This document shows, piece by piece, positions 1-10,523 of a stretch of 64,000 nt of DNA. Origin of the DNA: a virus; the IMG/VR virus record IMGVR_UViG_3300044655_000639, positions 1 to 64,000 of that record, one strand, 5' to 3'. The notes under the pieces are model-generated. The model was not told the origin of the DNA. It saw nothing but the letters and a program-made list of their open reading frames with translations, and did not search any database. The first letter of the stretch is position 1. Every line of letters starts with the position of its first letter. The translations under genes and the position numbers were made by a program.

Positions 1-62
1 CTGGAATGCCTACATTTTCAGAAAGAGGCTGGAGTCCTTTTGGAACATGGGGTGGAAGATAA
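1..62 (+). CDS. 3' end of a late gene (partial)
   Basis: An open frame enters from the left edge and stops at TAA 60-62. The visible tail reads GMPTFSERGWSPFGTWGGR. It is on the late strand directly before the virion RNA polymerase, so it is probably a virion gene, but too little is visible to name it. Confidence 0.5.
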   Translation, partial: GMPTFSERGWSPFGTWGGR

Positions 63-73
63 TATAAATAGTG

Positions 74-79
74 TATAAT
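74..79 (+). promoter_or_regulatory. candidate sigma-70 -10 box
   Basis: A perfect TATAAT lies 27 bases before the start of the giant RNA polymerase gene, in an AT-rich stretch. No good -35 box is seen at 16-18 bases. Host-polymerase transcription of this late gene is inferred from N4 biology. Confidence 0.4.
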
Positions 80-105
80 TCCTTACCACATAAAAGGACT
101 TATAC

Positions 106-3100
106 ATGAACCTTACTGAACTACGTAATCAAGCTGCTAAGGATATTCAAGCTGAAAGATCTAAGATAGGATCTTCCTCCTATATTAACAATACAAACAT
201 ACCTTATAATGAGCCCACACTTGCTGATAGAAGATACACTGGTCTTGCTCCATATGGTGAACCTACTAAAGCAGAGAAGCTCTTAGAGGCTAGAAATGAA
301 AAGATAAATAGACTACATGCTCTTACATCTACAAGCTCTGGTGCTCAGCTACAACAAGCTCTATCAGACATTGTAGACCAGCAAGTGTACACAGATGCTA
401 ATGGTAACAAGTACCAAGAGATGTATGGTAAAGATAGTAATGGAAACACTACTATCACTAAGGTACCTTACACAAAAGAAAATGCATATGGTAATGAAGA
501 TACAAGAAATCTCTATATAGATAATACGCTAGAAGGGAATATGAAGTTAGGGTTAGCTCGTAGTGATAAAGGATTCCTAGGACGGTACACTCCTACAGAG
601 GACAGTAAAGGTAAGAAGTATGGATGGACTCCAGGACCTAAAGGTGTAACACCTCAAGATGGTGCCTTAATGGATATCCAACTACCATATAATGTAGCTA
701 CTCAATTCGAGCATGGTGTGCACTCTAACAGAGGACAACTGGCTAATAGAGCTATAGGTCAAGGTCCTGTATCAAAACAAGATATAGCAAACTTCGGAAG
801 TGGTAAGACTGAGTATACAACACAGAATGCTCCTATGTGGAATCAATCTGCTAATACTAATCCAAGACTAGCTCCAAATACTCCTCTACCTAAAGAAATG
901 GATAAACTGCATAAGTATCAAAATGGGTTACAGATAACTGATTCTAACCTAATAGATGCACTACAGTACGGTGTTGGTAGAAAAGCTGCTGGAATAGCAG
1001 ATGCTATTGTGGATGCTGGAGGACAAGTAGCAGTAGCTGGATATGGTATGATGAATCCTGAGATGACTCAAGAGCAAGTACAAAAGAAGATGGCTAAGAC
1101 TATGGGTGGAAACTCTTTCACCAAAGACTACTACAATAAAAATGGGGACTTCATAGGACTAGACAAGTACAAGAAAGCTGCAGAGTATGGATATGATGAT
1201 GCTACTACTCAAGCTGCTATGGCAGACTTCGGTAAAGCCTTTGATAGTGGAAGCCCTGTGGAGATGGCTAAGTCTATAGCACGTAATCTAGATGCTGCTC
1301 CTGAATTTATAGCAGAGAGTGCTGGAGAATTCCTGACTGGACCTATGAGAGCTGCAGGTGTAATCCTTAATACATTCGACTATGCTAATAAGACTCTAGA
1401 GAGAAGACAAGAAGAAACTGGTAAAGCATACACTACCCTAGGAGATAAAGCTCTAGCAGGTCTAACAGGATGGGGACAAGCTATACTGAATAAAGCTGGT
1501 GTAGATGAGATGATCGGTAGAACAAAGATCGTATCTGGTGTAATGGATAAGCTGATCAAGTCTAATAAGCTAACAGATGGGATGGTATTGAATGCTGGCA
1601 AGAGACTAGCAGGGGCACTGACAGTAGCAACTGGTAAAGGACTATATGAAGGTACTGAAGAAGTAGCACAGCAGTTCTTAGACATCGTAGGAGCTAAGCT
1701 TGGGGATGAAAAAGCTAATGAAATCTTCTCTAGTAAGACAGGAAGAGAACTGTTCCAAGCATTCGGAGGAGGGTTTGGGAGTGGTGCTGGAATGCATGTA
1801 GTAACATCCCCTAAAGAAACCATAGGAGCTGTACTGTCTCCTGTAATGGCTACTACTAATAAAGGACTAACAAGCCTAGCAGAAATATCAGCTAATAGAA
1901 CAGTAGCAGATATAGATGCAAGAAAAGCTAAAGAGTACATAGCAAAACAAAACGAAGTGACAGCAGCTGAGAATGCTAAAATAGAAGAGATCAAAGCTCA
2001 AGAGGAAGCTGTCACTCCTATTACTTCTACTACTACAGCAGATACGCTAGATCTAACAAGAGAAGATATATCTACTGATGAGATAAATAGTGCTGCTACA
2101 GATCTGGTAACTAAAACCATACAAGCACAAGAAGCTGGTACTGTATATGAACCTACAGTTAATGAGCAAGCATTCCAAGCTGCATATGGTGAAGCTGTTA
2201 ATGCTAAGTTCACTGAAGTATATGCTGACATAGCTACAAATACAAATACTACTAATGCTGGGCTTACCAAAGCAACACCTAAACAAATGTCAGAAGGCTC
2301 TAGGAAACTAAATGATAATCCAGAACTTGCTGCACAAAATACTGTACTAGACAAACTTAGTACAAAAGTATCTGAGGCTAAAACAGAAGTTGAAAGAACT
2401 AATGCAGAAGTTGCTTATAATTACCACCTCAATAATGTAGTTACTCCACTAATTAACAGTATAAGAGGTTTTGATGATGCAGGTAATCTAATAAGCACTG
2501 TTGAAACTTCTAGCGCAACTACTCCTGCTAAAGGAACTCCGACTATGGCAGTTAGTGATAGAACAAGTGAAACTATTCAACAAGAAATAGAGGAGTTAGG
2601 TACAAGTAGGGATAACACCTATGTAGAGGACCTGCAAAGATATGTTGATAATGGAATGGGCATAGAAGAAGCTAAAAAGAAAGCCCACTCTAATTCGAGA
2701 GAAACATTCAATAAGATAAAAGCACTAGAAGAAGAACTCAAGACTGTTAAGGCTAATGAAGTATCTCAAGATAAAGCATTCAAAGAACAAGGAATATCTG
2801 ATGATGATCTGACAATCTACAAGAATGCTGGTATAGCAAATATCATATCTGTAGACGATAGAGCTAAAGGGTTAGGTATTGAAATAGATACTGATAAGGT
2901 ACAATTAAAAGAAGGAAGCACTAAGAAGAATAAGCTGTATGATCCTATGAAAGCTGATAATGCAACTCTAGATAGTATCATAGAAAGTGGTTTCAATAAA
3001 GATACGATAGATGCATTAGATGTAAGCAATAAAGGATCCACATTTCTGCAAAGACTATCTAAACACTTCACATTCGGCAAAGAAAAGCAAGTAGAACTGA

Positions 3101-6100
3101 CTAAGATAGCAAAAGACATCACAGCTAAACTATCAAATCCTACTGTTAAAGAAGCTATGACTAAAGTATCTGGTACTGATACATCTACAGCACAAGCACT
3201 AAGAGCTATCACAGTGGCTGTAAGTGCTGTACGATCAGCTACTACAGCAGAATTCGATATCACACATGGTGAAGGTGCTAAACATAATGGATATGCTCCT
3301 CAACTGGGGCTAGCAGAGCAAGTAGGTAAAGCATACTTAAACTCATTCGGAGCTAAGCTAAAGGGTAAGGACTCTGAGAGTATGGCTGCAAAGCATAAAG
3401 AGATAGGTATGAATGTACTGAAACTAGCAGAAGCTGCTGGATATGTAGAGAGTGCTTCTAATATGTCATTCCAGGTCCATAATAGAGTAACACCTAAAGG
3501 AGATAGAGTATCCACAAGTAGAGATGGTGGTAAATCAGATATTCCTGTAGGACAGAAGTCAGGTACATTCGCTAATACTGGGTATAGAGTAAAAGGTGAC
3601 AAAGACTCTTCTCGTATACCTGAGAATGCTGTAGGTTCTACTCTATCAAGTCTGGATAAGATATTCAATCCTATCAATGAAGAGATGGTTATGAGTACTC
3701 CATCTGATGTAGTAACATCTAAGAATCCTATCTCAAAAGAGCACCAGCAGATCATAAAAGATATGCAAGGTATGAAGTTCAGAATAAAAGCTCCATTCAT
3801 AGAATTACTCAAAAGTATAAAGGCTTCTCTAGGTGATAATATGGAGGCAAATCTATCTACGAATCCTGATATTAAAAAGCTATTAGGACTGGATAAGAAG
3901 TCTACGCTACTGACAAAGATGGGAGACTCTGGTAAGAGTATCCAAAGAAAAGGTAATCTACTAAAGCTACTGGAGAACCTGGATGAACTAGAAGCCATGA
4001 GTAAAGATGGATTCCACTTCACATTAGATACTGCTATCAATGAACGTGTACATATAATGCAAACACTTCTAGAGTTCCAAGGTGATAAGTTCATGTCAAG
4101 ACAGATCCTAACAGGAGGAGAATACACTACTGGTAACAAGTATGAGTATGATATGCTGATCAATGACATAAAAGACAATCTACCAAAGGGTATGGAATAT
4201 AATGATGATAGATTGACTGCTGCTGTAAAAGACTTCAATAAAGGAGTATTCAATGGTGATCAAGCTGTGTTCAACATAGTAGCTACTATGAAAGCACTAG
4301 GCTTCGACTCTCCATTCAAGATGCTGAATGTCCTGCAAGGTATGGCTGATGTACAGAAAGCTGATGGGTACAAAGTGACTACTGAGTATGTTCCTAGTGC
4401 AGATGCTACTGCAAGTGGTGTAATGAATACTCTAATGAATCTAATCGGTATGCCTTCAATACAGAACATGTTCAATAACTGGATAAGTGGAGGTAAGTTC
4501 GATCCATATACTGCACTACTAGACGCTGTAGATCTAGATAAAGAAGGTTCTTTCAGTGAGAGAGCATTAGCTACAAACAATGTATTCAATATACTATATA
4601 AAGGATCTAATCGTGACATTACAAAGTATCCTATCATCAAATGGATATATGGTCAATGGAAAGGCAATACTGAAAGAGAGATGGCTGATAGTATAGCAGT
4701 AGACCTGCTAAAAGCTGCTACTACAGGAAATCAAGATGCACTCAATGAAGTCAATAGAATCCTAGCTACAGCTAATAAAGAAGGGTATGAGGATATACTA
4801 GTAGGCGATATAGCTGTACGATCAGGAGATGCTCATCTAATAAAAGAAGCAGAAGAACTAGAAGCTACTATCAAAGATGGTAACTATGTAATATTTGACA
4901 CTGAGACTACAGATAGTACTCAAGGTAAAAATAACCATATCATACAAGCATCTATTCGCATCTTCAAGAATGGCGTAGAACAAGAGCCTGTAATGATACA
5001 TGTGCCACTAGAAGACGGTATCACCATAAGCCAAGGTGCATTCGAGATCCACAAGGTATCAGAAGAGATTCTTAAAAGTAAGATAAAGAATGGTGAAACA
5101 AGAAAAGGTCAGATAGCTAAGATACGTAGAGCAATAGGTTCTCTGCCTATAATTGCACATAGTGCCTCTTTCGATACTTCAGCTCTTCAATTAGGAGACG
5201 GTAAGATTATCACTAATAAAGTGCATGACACTATGGCACTAGCTAAGATTGCTCAATATGAGAAAGCAGCCCAAGATGGTGGAAAGACTACAGGTGGTGT
5301 TATAAATATAAAGGCTCTTTCTAAGACATATGGTATAGAGTATGATGATAAAGCCTCTCATGATGCTGCATATGATACAGCTCAAACAAAGCTACTAATA
5401 CAACCAATGCTAGATAGATTCAATAGCGTAAAGAGTAAGCTAAAAGTAGAAGGTGCCAATAATATCAGTAACCTAACAGAAGAAGATAAAAAAGTAATAA
5501 CAGACTACTACCAAACCAACATAAGTTCTCTATATGTTCCAGCACTAGATAAAGCATTCCCTGGTGTAAAAGAGTATAGTACTGCCATGAAGACACTGTA
5601 TGGTATCCTACAAACAAGTAAAGTATGGGATGGTAGAATCAAGAGTGCTATGGGTGTAATGCAAGGCACTGGTAATAAGATGAGTGTACGTAAGCTAAAG
5701 AATGTTGTACAGGATGTAGACGGTGATCTAACACAAATAGACAAAGAGATGGATAATGAAACATCATTCCTGGTAAACCTACAGCACTCAGTAGATGCTG
5801 CGCTACTACTACTATCTATGCAGAAAGTATTGAATAATCCTAATCTAACAGAAGTTAGTGTAATGACTGTACATGATGACTTCAGAGCACAACCTAAAGT
5901 ACTACGTGAGATAATGGCAGAGTATAATAAGCTAACAAGAGAAGTAGCAGTAAAGTATGACTTCCTCAGTGTAGCAATGGATGAAGTACAAGAAGTGATA
6001 GAGAAGCTGGAAGCAAAAGAGAACAAGACTCCAGAAGAGATAAAAACTCTATCAGTAGTAAAAGCTCAATATAACTCATTCAAGAATGATAGACAATTCC

Positions 6101-9100
6101 CTGGTACTGATGGAAAGCTAACAGTAAATGAAATGCTAGAAGCTAAGAAGAAATTCTTAGAAGGAGACATAGGTCTAAAAGTACTAGGAGATAAAACTGT
6201 AGATCTAAGTGGAGTAGATACTTCTGTATCTAAGCATAAAGCCAAAGAGAAAGCAGCACAGACTCTATCAGAGAAACTACATGAAGCACTGAACAATGGT
6301 GCAGATGTAGCAACAGCTCTACAATCTGTGGTAAATACTATAAAGGTGAGTGAAGAGTATGGTGCTCTAAAGCAGAAGGTTCTAGATGCTCTATCAGGTA
6401 AGACTATAACATTCAGTAGAAGTGATCAAGGCTTTACTGGAGGTAATGGTAAAGTAACAATACCTACTGGAAAGATAGGAGAAGAAAGATTCGTAGCTTC
6501 TGCACAGAGAGCTACAGCAATGACTCCTGAAGGGCTAATAGAGACATTAGCACATGAGATAGATCATGCCTATAAGCTAAGCTATATAGAGAGTGATACA
6601 GGGCTTAAATCACCTGAGGTGAAGTATCTAAATAAAGTGGTAGAAAAGCTACGGAGAGAGCGAGATAAAGGTAATCTAACAACACTATCATCAGAAACCC
6701 AAGCACGTATAAAGTATATAGTAGAACATAAAGATGCTGGGAGAGCTGTGAGTGAGCTGGTATCAGTACTAGAGAATGAAATCTCTGTATCCAATGAGAT
6801 TAAAGGAATAGTACAAGCACCTACACTTCTAGAAGTGCTATCTAACCTCATCAAGAGAGTGAAGGAATGGGTTAAAGCAATGACTCAAGATGAGAGAAAA
6901 TCTCGTATAAGTGAAGCTATGAGTAATGATGATACTACTATGATGGCACTAGAAGCATCTCTAATAGAAGTAAGTATTAACTCTAAAGCATATGGTGTAG
7001 GAGATGGTAAAGCTATGGCTAGAGCTTCAGCTAAGTCAGATACTGATACGGTAAATGATCCATACTTCAATGAGAATCTAAATCCGTTAGTAGCAGCTAA
7101 TAAAGCTATGGCTAAGTCTAATAGATTCCTATCAGACTGGATGATCATATGGGGTGATCTAATAGCTCAAGAAGTAGGACCTATAGCTGGTAAGTTCCAT
7201 AATAAGATGAAAGAGAAATATCCTGTGTATGTTCAGACAATGAGTATGATACGATCAGGATTCTATGAGAGTGAGTGGATGCAAAAGATGCATACAAATC
7301 TAGGAGTAGATGGATCAAGATCTGAAGTAATCAATAAGCTGCAGACTCTACGTCATGAGATAGGGCAACAGACAGGAGCACTAGCTAGAAAGATGGCAGA
7401 GCTTAAAAGAAGACAAGAAGAAGTCTATACAAAGAAAGAGCGTAATACATTATATGCTATGTTCAAGACTGGTATAGGGCATCTATCAACAGAAGAGCTA
7501 AAGACAGTACATGATGGTATCTTCAATGGAAGTATGACATATAAAGAAGCTATAGCTATAGTATCTGATGGTATGACTGCTGATCAAATAAGACAGTTAG
7601 ATAATGTTGCTAACTACGTAAATACTGGTAATACTACTGAGACAGCAAGAGAAGTGAATACACTATTCATAGAAGGTGTATCAGAAGAGAAAGGTGGAGC
7701 ATACGTAGCATTGAAAGCATTATCTCAAATACCTGGATCACTAGAACTGCTAAAGGGCATGGATAAAGATATGCTGAAAGAGATGCTGTCTATTGCAAAT
7801 GCTAACAAACATCTAAGTGAAGTAATCAATAGAGCAAAGACAGACTACACAGGTAAGAAGATCACTAATGAAGCTGGTTACTATAGTGACTATGATGTAA
7901 CGTATGCTATGGACATCTTCAATGAGAATCATGAGTATGTACTGATCACTGCAGAAGATCTAAAAAGAAGCATCTACTCAGAAACCAATGGATGGTTTGT
8001 AGTAAAGGGTGTAGAGAATGGAGTAGGTCTGGTAGGAAGAAAAAGTTATTCTCCTACTAATAGACCAGGTGTTGGACTAGAAGTAACAAGATACCAGAAT
8101 GGTGTATACCTAGATCCAGAACAATCAGCTAAGATGGATAACATAATAGGAAAGTTAAAATCTAAAGAAGCAGTATCAGCATATCTAGATGCAAACAGTA
8201 TCACAATGGATAATGGTAAATACAGATTTGTAATAGATGAGAAGACTAAAAGAGAGAAACTTGATCTAGTAGAGGATTCAGCTGAGTCTCTATATAGAAC
8301 ATATATCAGAAACTTCGAACTAGTACATGCTCAAAGTATTAAGGATATAGTGCTCAATGAAGGAATTCAACATATCAATACAGAAAAGGATATGCTAATC
8401 CTAAATACTATTCTAGAAACTAACAATAAAGAGAGAGGTCTACTAAGTAGAACTAAAGTACTACCATTCCTAAAAGTAAACTATGATATGAAGATGACAT
8501 ATGATGAAATGGCTAAGAAATACCCATACATTGCAATGTATTTTAGAACTCCTAATAATCTATCAACATATCAAGAGTTCAACCAGAACATAACATTTGT
8601 AAAGAAAGGTGAAGGTGATGTGCTGTTAGGATACAAGCCAGGAACATTATTCGCAGATAGTGATAATAGATCCCTAGCAAAATGGGAATCTATGTATAAG
8701 AAACTAATAGTACTATCAAAGCAAAAGATGATTGTAACAAACCCTAAGAAGCTTGCTGTAGATGCTGCTGCTAACATGGGGATCCTATCTATGTATGATA
8801 TGGACCCAATGTCTATATTCAGAGGAATGAAAGATGGATTCACAGAGTACCATAAGTTAACAGCTAAAAGAAACACTCTAGTAGATGTGGAACTTAAAGC
8901 AAGAATAGCCTTCAATAGTAAAGATACTGCAAAGTATGAAGTACTGATGAAAAGACGTGATAAGATAAATGCTCAGCTAAAAGAGATGAAGTTCTATGAT
9001 GCATGGAAATCAGGTTTCATACAGTCATACAGTACAGATCTAGTACTTAAAGAGTTTGATACTATCAGTGGTATCCAAAGAGATATAGATATATTCATAG

Positions 9101-9792
9101 ATAAATATACTATTGATGAGAAAGGTGATCCAAATGCATTGTATAAAGCTATAAAGTGGTGGCAAGAAGCTGGAGGACCAAAAGCTAATGTAGAAACATT
9201 CTTCAGTGCTGTTAGTAAAGCAAGTGCATTAAAAGGGACAATGTTAAGTACTGAGTTAAAAGAGCTGAGTGAGAGATTAAAGAATAAGAAGAATGAAGAG
9301 AGTGTGGCAAGGTATGTCAGCGAGTTCCTAGGAAGTCCCTCATCTGAAGTGGTAAGCTATGGTAGTGCTACTATGGTGTTGATAGATGCCCTATCTAAGT
9401 ATCTTCTAGCAAATCACCTAATGACTCAAGAGAATCCTAGAAAGGGTAAAGTAGGTGCAAGACCTATGTATACTAAAGAAGAAGCATACGCTATAGCTCA
9501 AGAGACATTCATAGACTATAGAGATAATCTTCCAAAAGAAGTACAGACACTAAGTGACTATGGTGTATTACTGTTCCCAGCATACTGGATGCGAGTACAG
9601 AAGATACTAGCGGGACTAGCATTGTACCACCCTATAAGCTCGCTAGGAGGATTTGCAATAGAAGCTTCACTAGGTATTGAGAGCATGAGTGCAATGAACT
9701 CTAACCTGTTTACAAAGGGGGCAAATGAAGGGCTTATAAACCTAAACCCAGCTGAGGTGATAGATGCAGGTTCTGTAATGGTATTGCTCTAA
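106..9792 (+). CDS. giant N4-like virion RNA polymerase with exonuclease and HEXXH domains
   Basis: This 3228-residue protein matches the size class of the N4 virion RNA polymerase, which is packaged, injected with the DNA and transcribes early genes. The single-subunit polymerase motifs are readable in order: a TxxGR-like block near residues 1303-1325 (INERVH, then FQGDKF), motif A DATASG (D1433), motif B R1503-x3-K1507-x7-YG1516, and motif C VHDD (H1923, D1924). A DEDDh exonuclease lies between motifs B and C: FDTET (D1598, E1600), AHSASFD (D1690), HDAAYD (H1752, D1757). A zinc-peptidase-like HEIDH follows at 2150-2154. The first ~1000 residues contain Ala/Gly-rich and helical stretches typical of injected virion proteins; the last ~1000 are unassigned. 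The start has AAAGGA upstream. The polymerase call rests on motifs read by eye. Confidence 0.88.
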   Translation: MNLTELRNQAAKDIQAERSKIGSSSYINNTNIPYNEPTLADRRYTGLAPYGEPTKAEKLLEARNEKINRLHALTSTSSGAQLQQALSDIVDQQVYTDANGNKYQEMYGKDSNGNTTITKVPYTKENAYGNEDTRNLYIDNTLEGNMKLGLARSDKGFLGRYTPTEDSKGKKYGWTPGPKGVTPQDGALMDIQLPYNVATQFEHGVHSNRGQLANRAIGQGPVSKQDIANFGSGKTEYTTQNAPMWNQSANTNPRLAPNTPLPKEMDKLHKYQNGLQITDSNLIDALQYGVGRKAAGIADAIVDAGGQVAVAGYGMMNPEMTQEQVQKKMAKTMGGNSFTKDYYNKNGDFIGLDKYKKAAEYGYDDATTQAAMADFGKAFDSGSPVEMAKSIARNLDAAPEFIAESAGEFLTGPMRAAGVILNTFDYANKTLERRQEETGKAYTTLGDKALAGLTGWGQAILNKAGVDEMIGRTKIVSGVMDKLIKSNKLTDGMVLNAGKRLAGALTVATGKGLYEGTEEVAQQFLDIVGAKLGDEKANEIFSSKTGRELFQAFGGGFGSGAGMHVVTSPKETIGAVLSPVMATTNKGLTSLAEISANRTVADIDARKAKEYIAKQNEVTAAENAKIEEIKAQEEAVTPITSTTTADTLDLTREDISTDEINSAATDLVTKTIQAQEAGTVYEPTVNEQAFQAAYGEAVNAKFTEVYADIATNTNTTNAGLTKATPKQMSEGSRKLNDNPELAAQNTVLDKLSTKVSEAKTEVERTNAEVAYNYHLNNVVTPLINSIRGFDDAGNLISTVETSSATTPAKGTPTMAVSDRTSETIQQEIEELGTSRDNTYVEDLQRYVDNGMGIEEAKKKAHSNSRETFNKIKALEEELKTVKANEVSQDKAFKEQGISDDDLTIYKNAGIANIISVDDRAKGLGIEIDTDKVQLKEGSTKKNKLYDPMKADNATLDSIIESGFNKDTIDALDVSNKGSTFLQRLSKHFTFGKEKQVELTKIAKDITAKLSNPTVKEAMTKVSGTDTSTAQALRAITVAVSAVRSATTAEFDITHGEGAKHNGYAPQLGLAEQVGKAYLNSFGAKLKGKDSESMAAKHKEIGMNVLKLAEAAGYVESASNMSFQVHNRVTPKGDRVSTSRDGGKSDIPVGQKSGTFANTGYRVKGDKDSSRIPENAVGSTLSSLDKIFNPINEEMVMSTPSDVVTSKNPISKEHQQIIKDMQGMKFRIKAPFIELLKSIKASLGDNMEANLSTNPDIKKLLGLDKKSTLLTKMGDSGKSIQRKGNLLKLLENLDELEAMSKDGFHFTLDTAINERVHIMQTLLEFQGDKFMSRQILTGGEYTTGNKYEYDMLINDIKDNLPKGMEYNDDRLTAAVKDFNKGVFNGDQAVFNIVATMKALGFDSPFKMLNVLQGMADVQKADGYKVTTEYVPSADATASGVMNTLMNLIGMPSIQNMFNNWISGGKFDPYTALLDAVDLDKEGSFSERALATNNVFNILYKGSNRDITKYPIIKWIYGQWKGNTEREMADSIAVDLLKAATTGNQDALNEVNRILATANKEGYEDILVGDIAVRSGDAHLIKEAEELEATIKDGNYVIFDTETTDSTQGKNNHIIQASIRIFKNGVEQEPVMIHVPLEDGITISQGAFEIHKVSEEILKSKIKNGETRKGQIAKIRRAIGSLPIIAHSASFDTSALQLGDGKIITNKVHDTMALAKIAQYEKAAQDGGKTTGGVINIKALSKTYGIEYDDKASHDAAYDTAQTKLLIQPMLDRFNSVKSKLKVEGANNISNLTEEDKKVITDYYQTNISSLYVPALDKAFPGVKEYSTAMKTLYGILQTSKVWDGRIKSAMGVMQGTGNKMSVRKLKNVVQDVDGDLTQIDKEMDNETSFLVNLQHSVDAALLLLSMQKVLNNPNLTEVSVMTVHDDFRAQPKVLREIMAEYNKLTREVAVKYDFLSVAMDEVQEVIEKLEAKENKTPEEIKTLSVVKAQYNSFKNDRQFPGTDGKLTVNEMLEAKKKFLEGDIGLKVLGDKTVDLSGVDTSVSKHKAKEKAAQTLSEKLHEALNNGADVATALQSVVNTIKVSEEYGALKQKVLDALSGKTITFSRSDQGFTGGNGKVTIPTGKIGEERFVASAQRATAMTPEGLIETLAHEIDHAYKLSYIESDTGLKSPEVKYLNKVVEKLRRERDKGNLTTLSSETQARIKYIVEHKDAGRAVSELVSVLENEISVSNEIKGIVQAPTLLEVLSNLIKRVKEWVKAMTQDERKSRISEAMSNDDTTMMALEASLIEVSINSKAYGVGDGKAMARASAKSDTDTVNDPYFNENLNPLVAANKAMAKSNRFLSDWMIIWGDLIAQEVGPIAGKFHNKMKEKYPVYVQTMSMIRSGFYESEWMQKMHTNLGVDGSRSEVINKLQTLRHEIGQQTGALARKMAELKRRQEEVYTKKERNTLYAMFKTGIGHLSTEELKTVHDGIFNGSMTYKEAIAIVSDGMTADQIRQLDNVANYVNTGNTTETAREVNTLFIEGVSEEKGGAYVALKALSQIPGSLELLKGMDKDMLKEMLSIANANKHLSEVINRAKTDYTGKKITNEAGYYSDYDVTYAMDIFNENHEYVLITAEDLKRSIYSETNGWFVVKGVENGVGLVGRKSYSPTNRPGVGLEVTRYQNGVYLDPEQSAKMDNIIGKLKSKEAVSAYLDANSITMDNGKYRFVIDEKTKREKLDLVEDSAESLYRTYIRNFELVHAQSIKDIVLNEGIQHINTEKDMLILNTILETNNKERGLLSRTKVLPFLKVNYDMKMTYDEMAKKYPYIAMYFRTPNNLSTYQEFNQNITFVKKGEGDVLLGYKPGTLFADSDNRSLAKWESMYKKLIVLSKQKMIVTNPKKLAVDAAANMGILSMYDMDPMSIFRGMKDGFTEYHKLTAKRNTLVDVELKARIAFNSKDTAKYEVLMKRRDKINAQLKEMKFYDAWKSGFIQSYSTDLVLKEFDTISGIQRDIDIFIDKYTIDEKGDPNALYKAIKWWQEAGGPKANVETFFSAVSKASALKGTMLSTELKELSERLKNKKNEESVARYVSEFLGSPSSEVVSYGSATMVLIDALSKYLLANHLMTQENPRKGKVGARPMYTKEEAYAIAQETFIDYRDNLPKEVQTLSDYGVLLFPAYWMRVQKILAGLALYHPISSLGGFAIEASLGIESMSAMNSNLFTKGANEGLINLNPAEVIDAGSVMVLL

Positions 9793-9795
9793 TGA

Positions 9796-9818
9796 CACAC
9801 TCCTAAGAGTGTGCTTTA
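9796..9818. terminator. bidirectional terminator hairpin between convergent genes
   Basis: CACACTC, loop CTAA and GAGTGTG form a perfect 7-bp stem, followed rightward by CTTT. The loop contains the stop codon of the leftward MazG-like gene, and the rightward polymerase gene stops 4 bases before the stem. Confidence 0.7.
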
Positions 9819-10186
9819 GATAATCGACATACAGTGTAGTCTGGTTCATATAGAGTAGATGGGTCTTGATTAGGATCTTTCTTCCATTTACCATCTGGTC
9901 CTTCCATACGCCATGATATAGCCTGTAATGGATCCTGCTGTCTAGCAGAGATATGCTTCACTACCTGCTTCATGACTAGATCAATGTCATAGCCCATAAG
10001 AGCAATCTCATTAGCTGAAAGTACAATGATATCAGCAATAGCATCAACCATACCATGCTCATCAGAAGCATTCACTGCATCTGAATATTCCTCTAGTTCT
10101 TCTGTGATAGATGCAACATACACACCCTGTGGTGCAATGATGTTACGATCTCTACGCCATACCTTCAATGAGTCTGTCCACTTCAT
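9803..10186 (-). CDS. MazG-like nucleotide pyrophosphohydrolase
   Basis: The 127-residue product has the all-alpha NTP-pyrophosphohydrolase pattern: EELEEY near residue 30, then a helix with DAIADIIVL giving the second metal-binding acidic pair. The tail GPDGKWKKDPNQ resembles phage MazG-like proteins. The likely role is hydrolysis of non-canonical or excess NTPs. It is the last gene of the leftward nucleotide-metabolism run and overlaps the upstream gene by ATGA. The exact substrate cannot be told. Confidence 0.65.
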   Translation of the reverse strand: MKWTDSLKVWRRDRNIIAPQGVYVASITEELEEYSDAVNASDEHGMVDAIADIIVLSANEIALMGYDIDLVMKQVVKHISARQQDPLQAISWRMEGPDGKWKKDPNQDPSTLYEPDYTVCRLSKAHS

Positions 10187-10521
10187 TTGCCTTCTCCATG
10201 AAGCTCATCTACTACAAGCTGTGCATAGCCTGCAATGTCGATCCATGAATCATCATAGAAAGGATCTCCGTTACCAATACGACCAATCTTATGGAAGATC
10301 ATATCTAAGGATTCTCTCATGGCAGGAGTAAGTCTGCTGAAGTTGTTAGAGTGCTTAATGAAAGCATCTTTCAATGCCTGAGTAAGTGCTGCATGACCTG
10401 AGAACTTACCATAACGGTTTCCTCTTTCTAGTAGAATATCTTCTACACCTATATACTGTTTTTCTAATGATGGTGACATTACTGCGTCTCCTCCTCCGTG
10501 ATCTGAAAATGCTAATGACAT
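10183..10521 (-). CDS. DUF6378-like phage protein
   Basis: The 112-residue product contains ERGNRYGKFSGHA, then SLDMIFHKIGRI and DPFYDDSWIDIAGYA. This order of conserved blocks is that of a small phage family related in fold to MazG-like proteins (DUF6378). Its biochemical role is unknown. It lies between the RNR genes and the MazG-like gene, which suggests a link to nucleotide pools. Confidence 0.65.
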   Translation of the reverse strand: MSLAFSDHGGGDAVMSPSLEKQYIGVEDILLERGNRYGKFSGHAALTQALKDAFIKHSNNFSRLTPAMRESLDMIFHKIGRIGNGDPFYDDSWIDIAGYAQLVVDELHGEGK

Positions 10522-10523
10522 AC

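Noticed and set aside
1380-7148. Long leftward frames opposite the giant polymerase gene
   Set aside because: They are Ser/Leu-rich antisense shadows created by the codon bias of the real gene, without start sites or known motifs.
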